A stretch of 64,000 nt of DNA, taken from the NCBI RefSeq assembly GCF_016907555.1, contig NZ_JAFBCE010000001.1, positions 1,674,001 to 1,738,000 of the forward strand. Reading direction: 5' to 3'. The notes beneath the pieces were generated by a model, which had not been told where the DNA came from, made no database searches, and saw only the letters and a program-made list of their open reading frames with translations. This document shows positions 11,517 to 19,776 of this stretch, piece after piece. A program made the translations under genes and the position numbers. The first letter of the stretch is position 1. Each line of letters opens with the position of its first letter. Source of the DNA: Microbacterium laevaniformans. GTDB taxonomy: Bacteria; Actinomycetota; Actinomycetes; Actinomycetales; Microbacteriaceae.

Positions 11517-12719
11517 CTAGCGCGTGCAGCGTCCCGATGCGACGGTCGGCGAGTCGGCCGTGACCCGATCCAGCTCCGGGCGCAGCACGGTCGTCGTGGT
11601 CGCATAGCCACGCCCTTCGCCGTCCGCGCCGCGGGCGAAGACCACGCCAACGACGTCGCCGGCGGCATCCAGCAGCGGGCCGCCGGAGTTTCCCGGCTGG
11701 ACGTCGGCCTGCAAGGCGTAGATCTCCCGCGGATTCACCGACGAGTCGTAGATGTCGGGCACGGGCACCGACGACACGGACAGAATCCCCGCCGACACGT
11801 TGGTGAACGGGCCGCCGTGCGGGTATCCCTGCACGGCCGCCTGCGTTCCGGCGGCAGCGGGGTCGGCGATGGTGAGCGGGGTCGCCGGCAGGCCGCCGAT
11901 CGAGAGCACGGCGAGGTCGTTCACCGGATCGAAGAGGACGATGCGCCCCTCTCCCGCACGACCACCGGGCAGTTCCACGACGGGCGTGTCCACTCCCGCA
12001 ACGACGTGGGCATTCGTCACGACCAGTCCCGGCGCGGCCACGAAGCCCGATCCCGTCATCGAGACCCCGCACGCGTAGGCGGTGCCACTCACCCGGGCCA
12101 CGGATGCCGCAGCGTTCTGCAGCGCGGGGTCGTCGAGGCTGATCGGCGGATCGGTGGGTGTGACGAGCGCGCCGATCGCCGCCTCCAGCCGCGGCAGGCC
12201 GTCCGAGAGCAGCGCACCACGCGCCTGGGCCAGCGCGTCCTGGACCGGCGGCGGCGTGATCGCCTGCAGCGCACCGACGACGCGCGAGGAGACGACCGCC
12301 GACGACACGTAAGGGATGCCCGCGGTCGCAAGCCCCGAGGAGACGAGCACGAGAGCCAACGCGGCGGCCACGGTGGTCAGCACGCCGCCGAGGAAACGCT
12401 CGAGTCCGCGCAGTCGCGCGCGGTCGACGCCGCGACGAATGGCCATTCCGATGGCGGCGCCGGCCGCGGTTCCGACGACGACGAGCCCGATCGCGGCGGC
12501 GGCGAGCGCAGCGGTGCGCCAGCCTCCGGAGGGGACGACGGCGGACAGCCACGGGGTCACCAGAGGCAGCAGCCAGAGAGCGGCGGCCGCGCCGCCGATC
12601 ATCCCGATGACGCTGCCGAGGCTGGCGAAGAAGCCGCGCGCCAGACCCGACGCGAGGGCGAGAAGCAGCGCCACGACGGCGATGATGTCGACGATCAGCA
12701 CGGGGACCTCCGCGCTCAC
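11517..12719 (-). CDS. marP: MarP-type membrane-anchored serine protease
   Basis: Periplasmic trypsin-like protease with an N-terminal CvpA-like membrane domain of four hydrophobic segments (residues 5-130). The triad is readable: His238 in VTNAHVV, Asp268 in NDLAV, Ser345 in GNSGGP. Cys217 and Cys398 match the two cysteines that form the regulatory disulfide in Mycobacterium tuberculosis MarP. In mycobacteria MarP protects against acid and oxidative stress; extending that role here is inference. The length (400 aa) matches the family. It lies upstream of the gcv riboswitch on the same strand. Confidence 0.92.
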   Translation of the reverse strand: MSAEVPVLIVDIIAVVALLLALASGLARGFFASLGSVIGMIGGAAAALWLLPLVTPWLSAVVPSGGWRTAALAAAAIGLVVVGTAAGAAIGMAIRRGVDRARLRGLERFLGGVLTTVAAALALVLVSSGLATAGIPYVSSAVVSSRVVGALQAITPPPVQDALAQARGALLSDGLPRLEAAIGALVTPTDPPISLDDPALQNAAASVARVSGTAYACGVSMTGSGFVAAPGLVVTNAHVVAGVDTPVVELPGGRAGEGRIVLFDPVNDLAVLSIGGLPATPLTIADPAAAGTQAAVQGYPHGGPFTNVSAGILSVSSVPVPDIYDSSVNPREIYALQADVQPGNSGGPLLDAAGDVVGVVFARGADGEGRGYATTTTVLRPELDRVTADSPTVASGRCTR

Positions 12720-12798
12720 CGTAGCCGCTGCGGCTCCGCGATTCCTGCACGAATGCTGCCGGTCGGGCGCCGACGGGATTTTCGGCGGCGCTGCCGGT

Positions 12799-12828
12799 TT
12801 GCCCTTCGAGTCCGGATGACTCTAAGAT
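12799..12828 (+). promoter_or_regulatory. Putative promoter of the NAD operon
   Basis: TTGCCC (12799-12804), an 18-nt spacer and TAAGAT (12823-12828). The expected transcription start, about 12835, falls just before the NrtR-like palindrome at 12845-12855. Confidence 0.6.
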
Positions 12829-12844
12829 CGACGACGAGGTTATG

Positions 12845-12855
12845 GTCATCATGAC
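12845..12855. promoter_or_regulatory. Putative NrtR operator
   Basis: GTCATCATGAC is a perfect 11-bp palindrome (centre C12850), preceded by TTATG and followed by AAGAA. It resembles NrtR sites with the GTCAT-N-ATGAC core. It sits immediately downstream of the promoter and overlaps the start of the nrtR coding region, as expected for autorepression. Confidence 0.65.
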
Positions 12856-13597
12856 AAGAACAAGTTCCCCCACCGATTCGATTCGCGTGGCCGTCTCGAC
12901 GGTCATCTTCAGCCTGCGCCGCGACGAGTCGGGACGGCTCGCCGTCGTCCTGCCGCTGGTGCGTCGCACGCGCGACCCGCACGACGGTCTCTGGGCGCTT
13001 CCGGGTGGCTGGCTCGATGCCGCGGAGAACCTGGAGGCAGCCGCGTCGCGGACCCTCGCCGAGACGACCGGACTGGCTCCGAGCTACCTCGAACAGCTCT
13101 ACGCGTTCGGCGACGTCGGCCGCGCGCCCGGGCGCGTCGTGTCCATCGTCTACTGGGCACTGCTGCGCGAAGGCGCCCAGCTGCCCGAGGACGCCCACAA
13201 CGTGAGGTGGTTCGACGCGGCGCACCTGCCGGCCCTCGCGTTCGACCACAACCACATCGTCGACTACGCGCTGTGGCGGCTGCGCAACAAGGTCGGCTAC
13301 AGCCGGATCGCGCACGGGCTGCTGCCGGAGCTGTTCACCTTGTCGGATCTGCGCGAGGTGTACGAGGCGATCCTCGAACGTGATCTGGACCCCGCCAACT
13401 TCCGTCGTCAGGTGGAGAACTCGGCGACGCTGATCCCCACCGACGCGTTTCGCACCGGCAGCCACCGACCCGCACGTCTGTATCGCTACAACCACGATGT
13501 GGAGCTCGCCGACCGCGGGCCCCTTCCACCCGACCCGGACCGCGACGGCGGCGCCGCGTCCGCACCATCCGCCCTTCCCGAAGAGGTCACGATATGA
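12851..13597 (+). CDS. nrtR: NrtR-family NAD-biosynthesis repressor (degenerate Nudix domain plus winged helix)
   Basis: The Nudix-like N-terminal domain binds the effector (ADP-ribose in characterised members), and the C-terminal winged helix (GLLPELFTLSDLREVYEAIL) binds DNA. The Nudix box reads GGWLDAAENLEAAASRTLAE: the catalytic RE and EE pairs have become RT and ET, so hydrolase activity is unlikely. That is known for several regulatory NrtR proteins. Position next to nadA-nadB-nadC supports the assignment. The start is either ATG 12842 or ATG 12851; I prefer 12851 because GAGG ends at 12839. The 3' end overlaps nadA by four bases (ATGA). Confidence 0.87.
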   Translation: MTRTSSPTDSIRVAVSTVIFSLRRDESGRLAVVLPLVRRTRDPHDGLWALPGGWLDAAENLEAAASRTLAETTGLAPSYLEQLYAFGDVGRAPGRVVSIVYWALLREGAQLPEDAHNVRWFDAAHLPALAFDHNHIVDYALWRLRNKVGYSRIAHGLLPELFTLSDLREVYEAILERDLDPANFRRQVENSATLIPTDAFRTGSHRPARLYRYNHDVELADRGPLPPDPDRDGGAASAPSALPEEVTI

Positions 13598-14916
13598 GCG
13601 CCACCTTCCTCACCCTCCAGCCCCGTCCCGGCGACGAGATCGACCCCAGCGTCGACCACGGCATCCAGGCCATCGTCTCGGGCGCCTCGACGGCCGAGAC
13701 CTGCAACACCGATCTCGCGGCCGGACCGTGGGACTTCGACGCGCGCCCCGGATACGGACCCGGCTCGTCGATGGGCGACGTCATCCCCACCGGGGCGCCC
13801 CGTCAGGGCGAACTTCCCGCGGAGTACCGCGCGGCATCCGAGGACGAGCTGCACGCACGCATCCGCGCGGCCAAGGCTGCCCTCGGCGAGCGCGTCGTCG
13901 TGCTCGGCCACTTCTATCAGCGCGAGGAGGTGGTCACGCACGCCGACTACGTCGGAGACTCGTTCCAGCTCGCGAACGCGGCGCTGGAACACCCCGACGC
14001 GGACGCCATCGTGTTCTGCGGCGTGCACTTCATGGCCGAGACGGCGGACCTGCTCTCCCGCCCGGAGCAGGCCGTGATCCTCCCCAACCTCGCCGCCGGC
14101 TGTTCTATGGCCGATATGGCCTCCATCGACGACGTGGAGGAGTGCTGGGAGCAGCTCGAAGACATCTACGGCGATCTGACGGCCCCCGACGCCGACGGCC
14201 TCGTCCCGGTGGTCCCAGTTACGTACATGAACTCCTCGGCGGCGATCAAGGGGTTCGTGGGCCGACACGGCGGCATCGTCTGCACGTCCTCGAACGCGCG
14301 CACCGTGCTCGAATGGGCGTTCGCACGGGGGCGTCGCGTCCTGTTCTTCCCCGATCAGCACCTCGGACGCAACACGGCGAAGGCGATGGGCGTGCCCCTG
14401 GCGCAGATGCCCATGTGGAACCCCCGCAAGCCTCTCGGCGGCTCGAGCGCCGACGAGCTGGACGGCGCCCGGGTGATCCTCTGGCACGGGTTCTGCTCGG
14501 TGCACCGCCGTTTCACCGTCGACCAGATCGACAAGGCCCGCGCCGAGCACCCCGACGTGCGCGTGATCGTCCACCCGGAGTGCCCCATGGCCGTCGTCGA
14601 CGCGGCCGACGAGGCGGGATCGACCGACTACATCCGCAAGGCCATCGCCGCCGCCTCCGAACCAACGACTTTCGCGATCGGCACCGAGATCAACCTCGTG
14701 CAGCGTCTCGCGGCGCAGTTCCCCCAGCACGAGATCTTCTGCCTCGACCCGGTGGTGTGCCCCTGCTCCACGATGTACCGCATCCACCCCGGCTACCTCG
14801 CCTGGGTGCTCGAGCGCCTCGTCGCCGGCGACGTCGTGAACCGCATCACGGTGCCCGCCGACGTCGCCGACCCCGCACGCGTCGCCCTCGAGCGGATGCT
14901 GGCGGCCAAGCCGTGA
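13594..14916 (+). CDS. nadA: Quinolinate synthase A
   Basis: Condenses iminoaspartate with dihydroxyacetone phosphate to quinolinate, the second step of de novo NAD synthesis. The 440-aa protein needs a [4Fe-4S] cluster. Three conserved cysteine regions are visible: FCGVHFMAETADLL, VHPECPM and CPCSTMY. A roughly 80-residue N-terminal extension before the core (HARIRAAKAALGERVVVLGH) is normal for the actinobacterial long form. It overlaps nrtR at its start and nadB at its end (GTGA). Confidence 0.97.
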   Translation: MSATFLTLQPRPGDEIDPSVDHGIQAIVSGASTAETCNTDLAAGPWDFDARPGYGPGSSMGDVIPTGAPRQGELPAEYRAASEDELHARIRAAKAALGERVVVLGHFYQREEVVTHADYVGDSFQLANAALEHPDADAIVFCGVHFMAETADLLSRPEQAVILPNLAAGCSMADMASIDDVEECWEQLEDIYGDLTAPDADGLVPVVPVTYMNSSAAIKGFVGRHGGIVCTSSNARTVLEWAFARGRRVLFFPDQHLGRNTAKAMGVPLAQMPMWNPRKPLGGSSADELDGARVILWHGFCSVHRRFTVDQIDKARAEHPDVRVIVHPECPMAVVDAADEAGSTDYIRKAIAAASEPTTFAIGTEINLVQRLAAQFPQHEIFCLDPVVCPCSTMYRIHPGYLAWVLERLVAGDVVNRITVPADVADPARVALERMLAAKP

Positions 14917-16517
14917 GCGTCGACGTGCCCGACGTCGTCGTGGTCGGCTCGGGGATCGCGGGGCTCACCGCGGCGCTGCACGCCGCGGCATCCGGATGCC
15001 GGGTGACCCTCGTCACGAAGGACGTGCTCGAACACGCCAACACGCGCTACGCCCAAGGCGGCATCGCCGGCGTCATGTTCGACGACGACAGCGTCGCCGC
15101 ACACGAGCACGACACGCTCGTCGCGGGCGCGGGGCTCAGCGACCCCGCCGCCGTCCGCGTCCTGGTGAGCGAAGGGCCCGAGCGCATCCGTGAACTCATC
15201 GAGCTCGGCGTCGCGTTCGACCGCGGCAGCGATGGCGCTCTCGTGAAGGGACTGGAGGCCGCACACTCCTACCCGCGGGTGCTCCACGCAGGGGGCGACG
15301 CGACCGGGAGCGTGATCGAGAAGGCGCTCGTTGCACGCGTGCGCGCCAGCGGGGCCCGCGTCATCGAGCACGCGTTCCTCGTCGATCTGATCCTCGACAG
15401 CGACGCTCGCGCGTGCGGCGTCGACCTCCTGGTCGGTGACACGCGGCGCGATCGGATCCCGGCGGATGCCGTCGTGCTGGCGACCGGGGGTGTCGGTCAG
15501 CTCTACGCGCACACCACCAACCCCGCCGTCGCCACCGGCGACGGCATCGCCGCGGCCGTACGCGCCGGCGCGAATGTGTGCGACCTGGAGTTCGTGCAGT
15601 TTCACCCCACCGTCCTGTCGGTCGACGGCGCCGAGCCCTTCCTCGTCTCGGAGGCCGTCCGCGGCGAAGGTGCGGTCTTGCGCGACCAGGAGGGGCGGCG
15701 CTTCATGCTCGACATCCACCCCGATGCCGAGCTCGCGCCCCGCGATGTGGTCGCCCGCGCGATCGCCGCGGTGATGGACGAGCAGGGCGGCGAGCCGGTG
15801 CTCCTCGACGCGACCGGCCTGGGCCTCGAAGCCGCCGGTACGGGCTCGGCGCGCAAGAAGGCGGCTGCCTTCCTGCGACGCCGCTTCCCGACGATCGACG
15901 CCGCCGTGCGCGAACGCGGGCTGGACTGGTCGCAGGAGGCGATTCCGGTGACGCCGGCCGCGCACTACCTCATGGGCGGCGTGGCCACCGACCTGTACGG
16001 ACGCACGAGCGTCCCGCGACTGTATGCGGTGGGCGAAGTCGCCCGCACCGGCGTGCACGGCGCGAACCGACTCGCCTCCAACTCGCTGCTGGAGGGCGCC
16101 GTGTTCGGCGCCCGTGCCGGTGACGCGATCGTGGGCGACACCGACTCCGCAACCTGGCCGGTCGTCGGCGGTTCCCGTGCGACGACGGCCGTCGTCGGCG
16201 ATCCGAGCACGGCCGATGCGACGCCGTGGCACCGAACGGCGCTGCAGATGCTGATGTGGGAGCACGCCGGACTCGTGCGCGATGCGGCGGGGCTCCGCCA
16301 CGCCGCGTCCGTGATCGACGGCTGGCGGGCCGCGCAGCACCCGCCGCACCGGGAGGCCGATTTCGAGGACGCCAACCTGCTGCTCGTCGCGGCCTGCCTG
16401 GTGGATGCCGCGCTCGCGCGGACAGCCTCGGTGGGAGCGCACGCGCGCCGCGACGACATGCACACCGGCTCACCGTCCGTCCCGGCTCTGCCCGAGCTCC
16501 AGGCGTCGGCATGCTGA
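14913..16517 (+). CDS. nadB: L-aspartate oxidase
   Basis: FAD enzyme that oxidises aspartate to iminoaspartate for NadA. The FAD-binding motif VVVVGSGIAGLTAALHAA is at the N-terminus (residues 8-25), with HANTRYAQGGIAG and the C-terminal FAD contact VHGANRLASNSLLEG. The length is 534 aa. The GTG at 14913 overlaps the nadA stop. The same frame is open through nadA, but the flavin motif marks the true start. Confidence 0.96.
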   Translation: MSVDVPDVVVVGSGIAGLTAALHAAASGCRVTLVTKDVLEHANTRYAQGGIAGVMFDDDSVAAHEHDTLVAGAGLSDPAAVRVLVSEGPERIRELIELGVAFDRGSDGALVKGLEAAHSYPRVLHAGGDATGSVIEKALVARVRASGARVIEHAFLVDLILDSDARACGVDLLVGDTRRDRIPADAVVLATGGVGQLYAHTTNPAVATGDGIAAAVRAGANVCDLEFVQFHPTVLSVDGAEPFLVSEAVRGEGAVLRDQEGRRFMLDIHPDAELAPRDVVARAIAAVMDEQGGEPVLLDATGLGLEAAGTGSARKKAAAFLRRRFPTIDAAVRERGLDWSQEAIPVTPAAHYLMGGVATDLYGRTSVPRLYAVGEVARTGVHGANRLASNSLLEGAVFGARAGDAIVGDTDSATWPVVGGSRATTAVVGDPSTADATPWHRTALQMLMWEHAGLVRDAAGLRHAASVIDGWRAAQHPPHREADFEDANLLLVAACLVDAALARTASVGAHARRDDMHTGSPSVPALPELQASAC

Positions 16518-17395
16518 CTCCACGCCAGATCGAGCGCGTGGTCATCGCCGCCCTCGAGGAGGACGCGCCGTGGGGCGACGTCACCAGCGAGTATCTGATC
16601 CCGGCGGATGCCGCCGCCACGGCCGACCTGGTCGCGCGCGAGCCCGGTGTCTTCAGCGGCGGCGACGTGTTCGCGGCAGCGTTCACCCTCACCGACGCGG
16701 ACATCACCGTCGACCTGGCCGTTTCCGATGGCGCCGCTTTCGGAGCGGGTGATGTGCTCGCGACCGTCAGCGGGCCGGCACGAGGCGTGCTGACAGCTGA
16801 ACGGGTGGGCCTCAACCTCGTGCAGCGCATGAGCGGCATCGCCACGCTCACCGCCCGCTACGTCGACGCGGTCGCAGGCAGCGGCGCGCGCATCGCGGAC
16901 ACGCGCAAGACCACTCCGGGATTGCGGGCACTGGAACGTCACGCCGTCCGCAGCGGCGGCGGCCACAACCACCGCTATTCGCTGTCGGACGCAGTGATGG
17001 CCAAGGACAACCATCTCGCGGTGCTGACCGCCGACGGCGGTGATCTGACGGGCGCGCTGCGCCGTGCGCTGGCGGCGCTCCCCCACACGACGCATGTCGA
17101 GGTGGAGGTCGATCGACTGGAGCAGATCGAACCCGTCCTCGCCGCCGGCGACGGCACCGCGCGTGTCGGCACGATCATGCTCGACAACTTCACCCTCGAC
17201 GACCTCCGCGCGGGCGTCGCGCTCGTCGCCGGACGCGCCACCATCGAGGCGTCGGGCGGAGTGAGTCTGCGCACCGTGACCGACATCGCCGCCACCGGTG
17301 TCGACGTGATCTCGGTGGGCGCCCTGACGCACTCCGCACGCGCGCTCGACCTCGGCCTGGACGCGCGCGTGTCGGGCGCCGACGTCGGAGCCTGA
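16511..17395 (+). CDS. nadC: Nicotinate-nucleotide diphosphorylase (carboxylating)
   Basis: Converts quinolinate and PRPP to nicotinate mononucleotide and CO2. The 294-aa protein starts at the ATG at 16511, overlapping the nadB end by seven bases. Family signatures include EDAPWGDVTSEYL, ADTRKTTPGLRALE, HNHRYSLSDAVMAKDNH and EASGGVSLRTV. It completes the nadABC pathway set encoded in this operon. Confidence 0.96.
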   Translation: MLTPRQIERVVIAALEEDAPWGDVTSEYLIPADAAATADLVAREPGVFSGGDVFAAAFTLTDADITVDLAVSDGAAFGAGDVLATVSGPARGVLTAERVGLNLVQRMSGIATLTARYVDAVAGSGARIADTRKTTPGLRALERHAVRSGGGHNHRYSLSDAVMAKDNHLAVLTADGGDLTGALRRALAALPHTTHVEVEVDRLEQIEPVLAAGDGTARVGTIMLDNFTLDDLRAGVALVAGRATIEASGGVSLRTVTDIAATGVDVISVGALTHSARALDLGLDARVSGADVGA

Positions 17396-17406
17396 CCGGA
17401 GGAGCC

Positions 17407-18585
17407 GTGTTCTATCTCGATCACGCTGCCACCACGCCGGTGCGTCCGGAAGTGCGGGAGGCGATGCTGCCCTTCCTCGGCGAGCGTTTCGGCAACCCGT
17501 CCAGCCACCACACCGTCGGTGAGGCCGCGGCATCCGTCCTCTCGGATGCGCGGCGGCGCGTCGCCGCCGTGTTCGGCATGCGCCCCGCCGACATCGTCTT
17601 CACCTCGGGTGGCACCGAAGCGGACAACCTGGCGGTGAAGGGCATCACGATCGGCACGGCGCTGCTTCGCGGCCGCGGACGAAGCGCTCCGATGCACGTG
17701 ATCACCACGCCGATCGAGCATGAAGCCGTCCTCGCCTCCTGCGGGTACCTGGATCGTGTGCACGGGGCGAGCATCACCCGGCTGCCCGTGGACGCGACGG
17801 GCCTCGTCGCGCCCGCGGACATCGCCGCGGCGCTTCGCCCCGAGACCGCGCTCGTGTCGATCGGCTACGCGAACAACGAGGTCGGCACGGTTCAGGATCT
17901 GGGCGCGATCGCCGCGGTGACGCGCGCGGCCGGCGTCGCGCTGCACGTCGACGCCGTACAGGCGGCGGGCTGGCTGCCGCTGGCCGACACCGGAGCCGAT
18001 GCGATGTCGGTCGCCGGACACAAGATCGGAGCTCCCCCGGGCATCGGCGTGCTCGCGATCCGAGGCCGCGTGCCTCTGGAACCGTTGCTCCACGGCGGCG
18101 GCCAGGAGCGCGAGCGGCGCAGCGGCACCGAGAACGTCGCCGGCGCGGTCGCGATCGCAACCGCCCTGGAGATCGCGGAGCGCGAGCGCCTCGCCGCAGC
18201 GGCACGCGTCGGCGCGCTGCGCGACCGCTTCACCGCCCGCGTGCTGGCCCTCGTCCCCTCCTCTCAGCTCACCGGTCACCCCGTGCGTCGCCTGCCCTCC
18301 TTGGCCAGTTTCACCTTCGCGGGAACCAGCGGCGAGTCGGTGCTGCTCGAGCTCGAACGCCGTGGCGTCGTCTCCTCCAGCGGCTCCGCGTGCGCCGCCG
18401 GAAGGGACGAGCCGTCCCATGTGCTGCTCGCGCTGGGCATCACCCCGGAGCTCGCCCAGACCGCCGTGCGCTTCAGTTTCGGCCATGACTTCGGGGCCGG
18501 CGACGAGGAGCGGGCCGCAGCGCTGCTCGATGCCGCCGCGGACGCGGTCGCCGCATCGGTGACGGCGGTACGATCGGGGCCGTGA
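17407..18585 (+). CDS. Cysteine desulfurase, NifS/IscS family
   Basis: PLP enzyme that takes sulfur from cysteine. The PLP lysine is Lys206 (AGHKIGAPPG) and the persulfide cysteine is Cys329 (SSGSACAAGRDEPSH). It starts with GTG 12 nt after nadC behind CCGGAGGAG. Its place inside the NAD operon suggests that it supplies sulfur for the NadA iron-sulfur cluster, as the NifS partner of the nad genes does in Bacillus. This is inference; a tRNA-thiolation role (MnmA partner) is an alternative. Confidence 0.9.
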   Translation: MFYLDHAATTPVRPEVREAMLPFLGERFGNPSSHHTVGEAAASVLSDARRRVAAVFGMRPADIVFTSGGTEADNLAVKGITIGTALLRGRGRSAPMHVITTPIEHEAVLASCGYLDRVHGASITRLPVDATGLVAPADIAAALRPETALVSIGYANNEVGTVQDLGAIAAVTRAAGVALHVDAVQAAGWLPLADTGADAMSVAGHKIGAPPGIGVLAIRGRVPLEPLLHGGGQERERRSGTENVAGAVAIATALEIAERERLAAAARVGALRDRFTARVLALVPSSQLTGHPVRRLPSLASFTFAGTSGESVLLELERRGVVSSSGSACAAGRDEPSHVLLALGITPELAQTAVRFSFGHDFGAGDEERAAALLDAAADAVAASVTAVRSGP

Positions 18586-19544
18586 GCACACCCGTCGTCA
18601 CCGTCATCGTCCCCGGACGCGACGTCGCCGCCTACGCGCACGAGGCCGTCGACTCCCTCCGCACCCAAACGCTCACGAGCTGGCGCGCCATCTTGGTCGA
18701 CGACGGATCCCTCGACGCGACCGGGGAGGTCTTTGCGGCGGCGGCGGCATCCGACGATCGTTTCCATGTCGTCAGCCATCCCGTCGCGCGCGGTCTGTCG
18801 GCCGCCCGCAACACCGGGCTGGAGCTCGTCGAGACACCGTTCGTCGGATTCCTGGATGCCGACGACGTGCTCACCCCGCGCGCACTGGAACGCTTCGTCG
18901 ACACGCTCACGCGCTCTGGCAGCGACGTCGTCGTGGGCGCCTACGTGCGGCTGCGCGCCGATGAGGCCGGCACCTACCGTCCCGGCCCCGTGCAACCGTG
19001 GGTTCGCGCCGCCACCGATCCGCCGCGGCTCGCGACGACGCTGGCCGCGCATCCCGAGGTCTCCGGCAACGTCGTGGCCTGGTCGAAGCTCAGCCGGGTG
19101 GAGCTCTGGCGGCGGGCGGGGCTGCGCTTTCCCGAGGGCAAGCTCTACGAGGATCAGCTGGTCGCGCAGCGTCTCTACACCGCCGCGCGCGCCATCGACG
19201 TCATCCCCGACGTCGTCGTGCACTGGCGAGAGCGCGCCGATGGTTCCTCCATCACGCAGAACAAGAATCTGCTCCCTGTGCTCGAGGACTACCTCGACGC
19301 CCTCAGCGGCGGTATCGCCGTGCTCGACGGCGCCGGCCAGCGCGCCGCCGTCCGCGCCCGCATCCGTCTCATTCTGGAGATGGACGTCCCTCCGCTCGTT
19401 CGCATCGCGCAAGACAGCCCCGACGACGCCTACCGACGCACGCTCGGCACGTTCATCCGCGTGCTCCATGATCGCGCGGATGCCGAGTCCATCGAACTCG
19501 ACCACGCCGCGGCCCGGTTGCGCAGCGCGGCTGAACTGTGGTGA
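18582..19544 (+). CDS. Glycosyltransferase family 2
   Basis: GT-A fold glycosyltransferase, 320 aa. The N-terminus VTVIVPGRDVAAYAHEAVDS and VDDGSLDATGEV are the nucleotide-sugar binding part. The metal-binding motif is FLDADD (about residues 89-94). No membrane segment is evident. The GTG overlaps the cysteine desulfurase stop (GTGA), so it is translationally coupled to the NAD operon although no functional link is known. Donor and acceptor are unknown; a cell-wall polysaccharide or teichoic-acid type role is possible. Confidence 0.85.
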   Translation: MSTPVVTVIVPGRDVAAYAHEAVDSLRTQTLTSWRAILVDDGSLDATGEVFAAAAASDDRFHVVSHPVARGLSAARNTGLELVETPFVGFLDADDVLTPRALERFVDTLTRSGSDVVVGAYVRLRADEAGTYRPGPVQPWVRAATDPPRLATTLAAHPEVSGNVVAWSKLSRVELWRRAGLRFPEGKLYEDQLVAQRLYTAARAIDVIPDVVVHWRERADGSSITQNKNLLPVLEDYLDALSGGIAVLDGAGQRAAVRARIRLILEMDVPPLVRIAQDSPDDAYRRTLGTFIRVLHDRADAESIELDHAAARLRSAAELW

Positions 19545-19569
19545 GACGAGCCGGAGATATCCTGAGCGG

Positions 19570-19770
19570 ATGACCGATTCCGACGCCGCTCACCTCCCCG
19601 ACCGCCCCACGGGTCCCGATCTCGCCGCGATCCGTGCCGAGATCGACGAGCTCGCAGCCCTCTCCACGGAGGAGCTCATCGACCCGAAGCCGAAGGCGAT
19701 CGCCGAGAACGAGCCGATCCCGTACCCCACGGACGCGATCGGGTCCGAAGGCGGGAACAAACCGGCCTGA
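19570..19770 (+). CDS. Small acidic protein, 66 aa, unknown function
   Basis: Soluble, acidic and Pro-rich, with the central segment IRAEIDELAALSTEELIDP. The ATG lies exactly 6 nt after TATCCT, so it probably has its own leaderless mRNA. Third-codon G/C bias supports coding. I recognise no domain. Confidence 0.6.
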   Translation: MTDSDAAHLPDRPTGPDLAAIRAEIDELAALSTEELIDPKPKAIAENEPIPYPTDAIGSEGGNKPA

Positions 19771-19776
19771 GCTCTT

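Noticed and set aside
13497..14912. Possible large fusion upstream of nadB (frame open to 13497)
   Set aside because: The extra part is the wrong frame of nadA; the FAD motif and the GTGA overlap place the NadB start at 14913.
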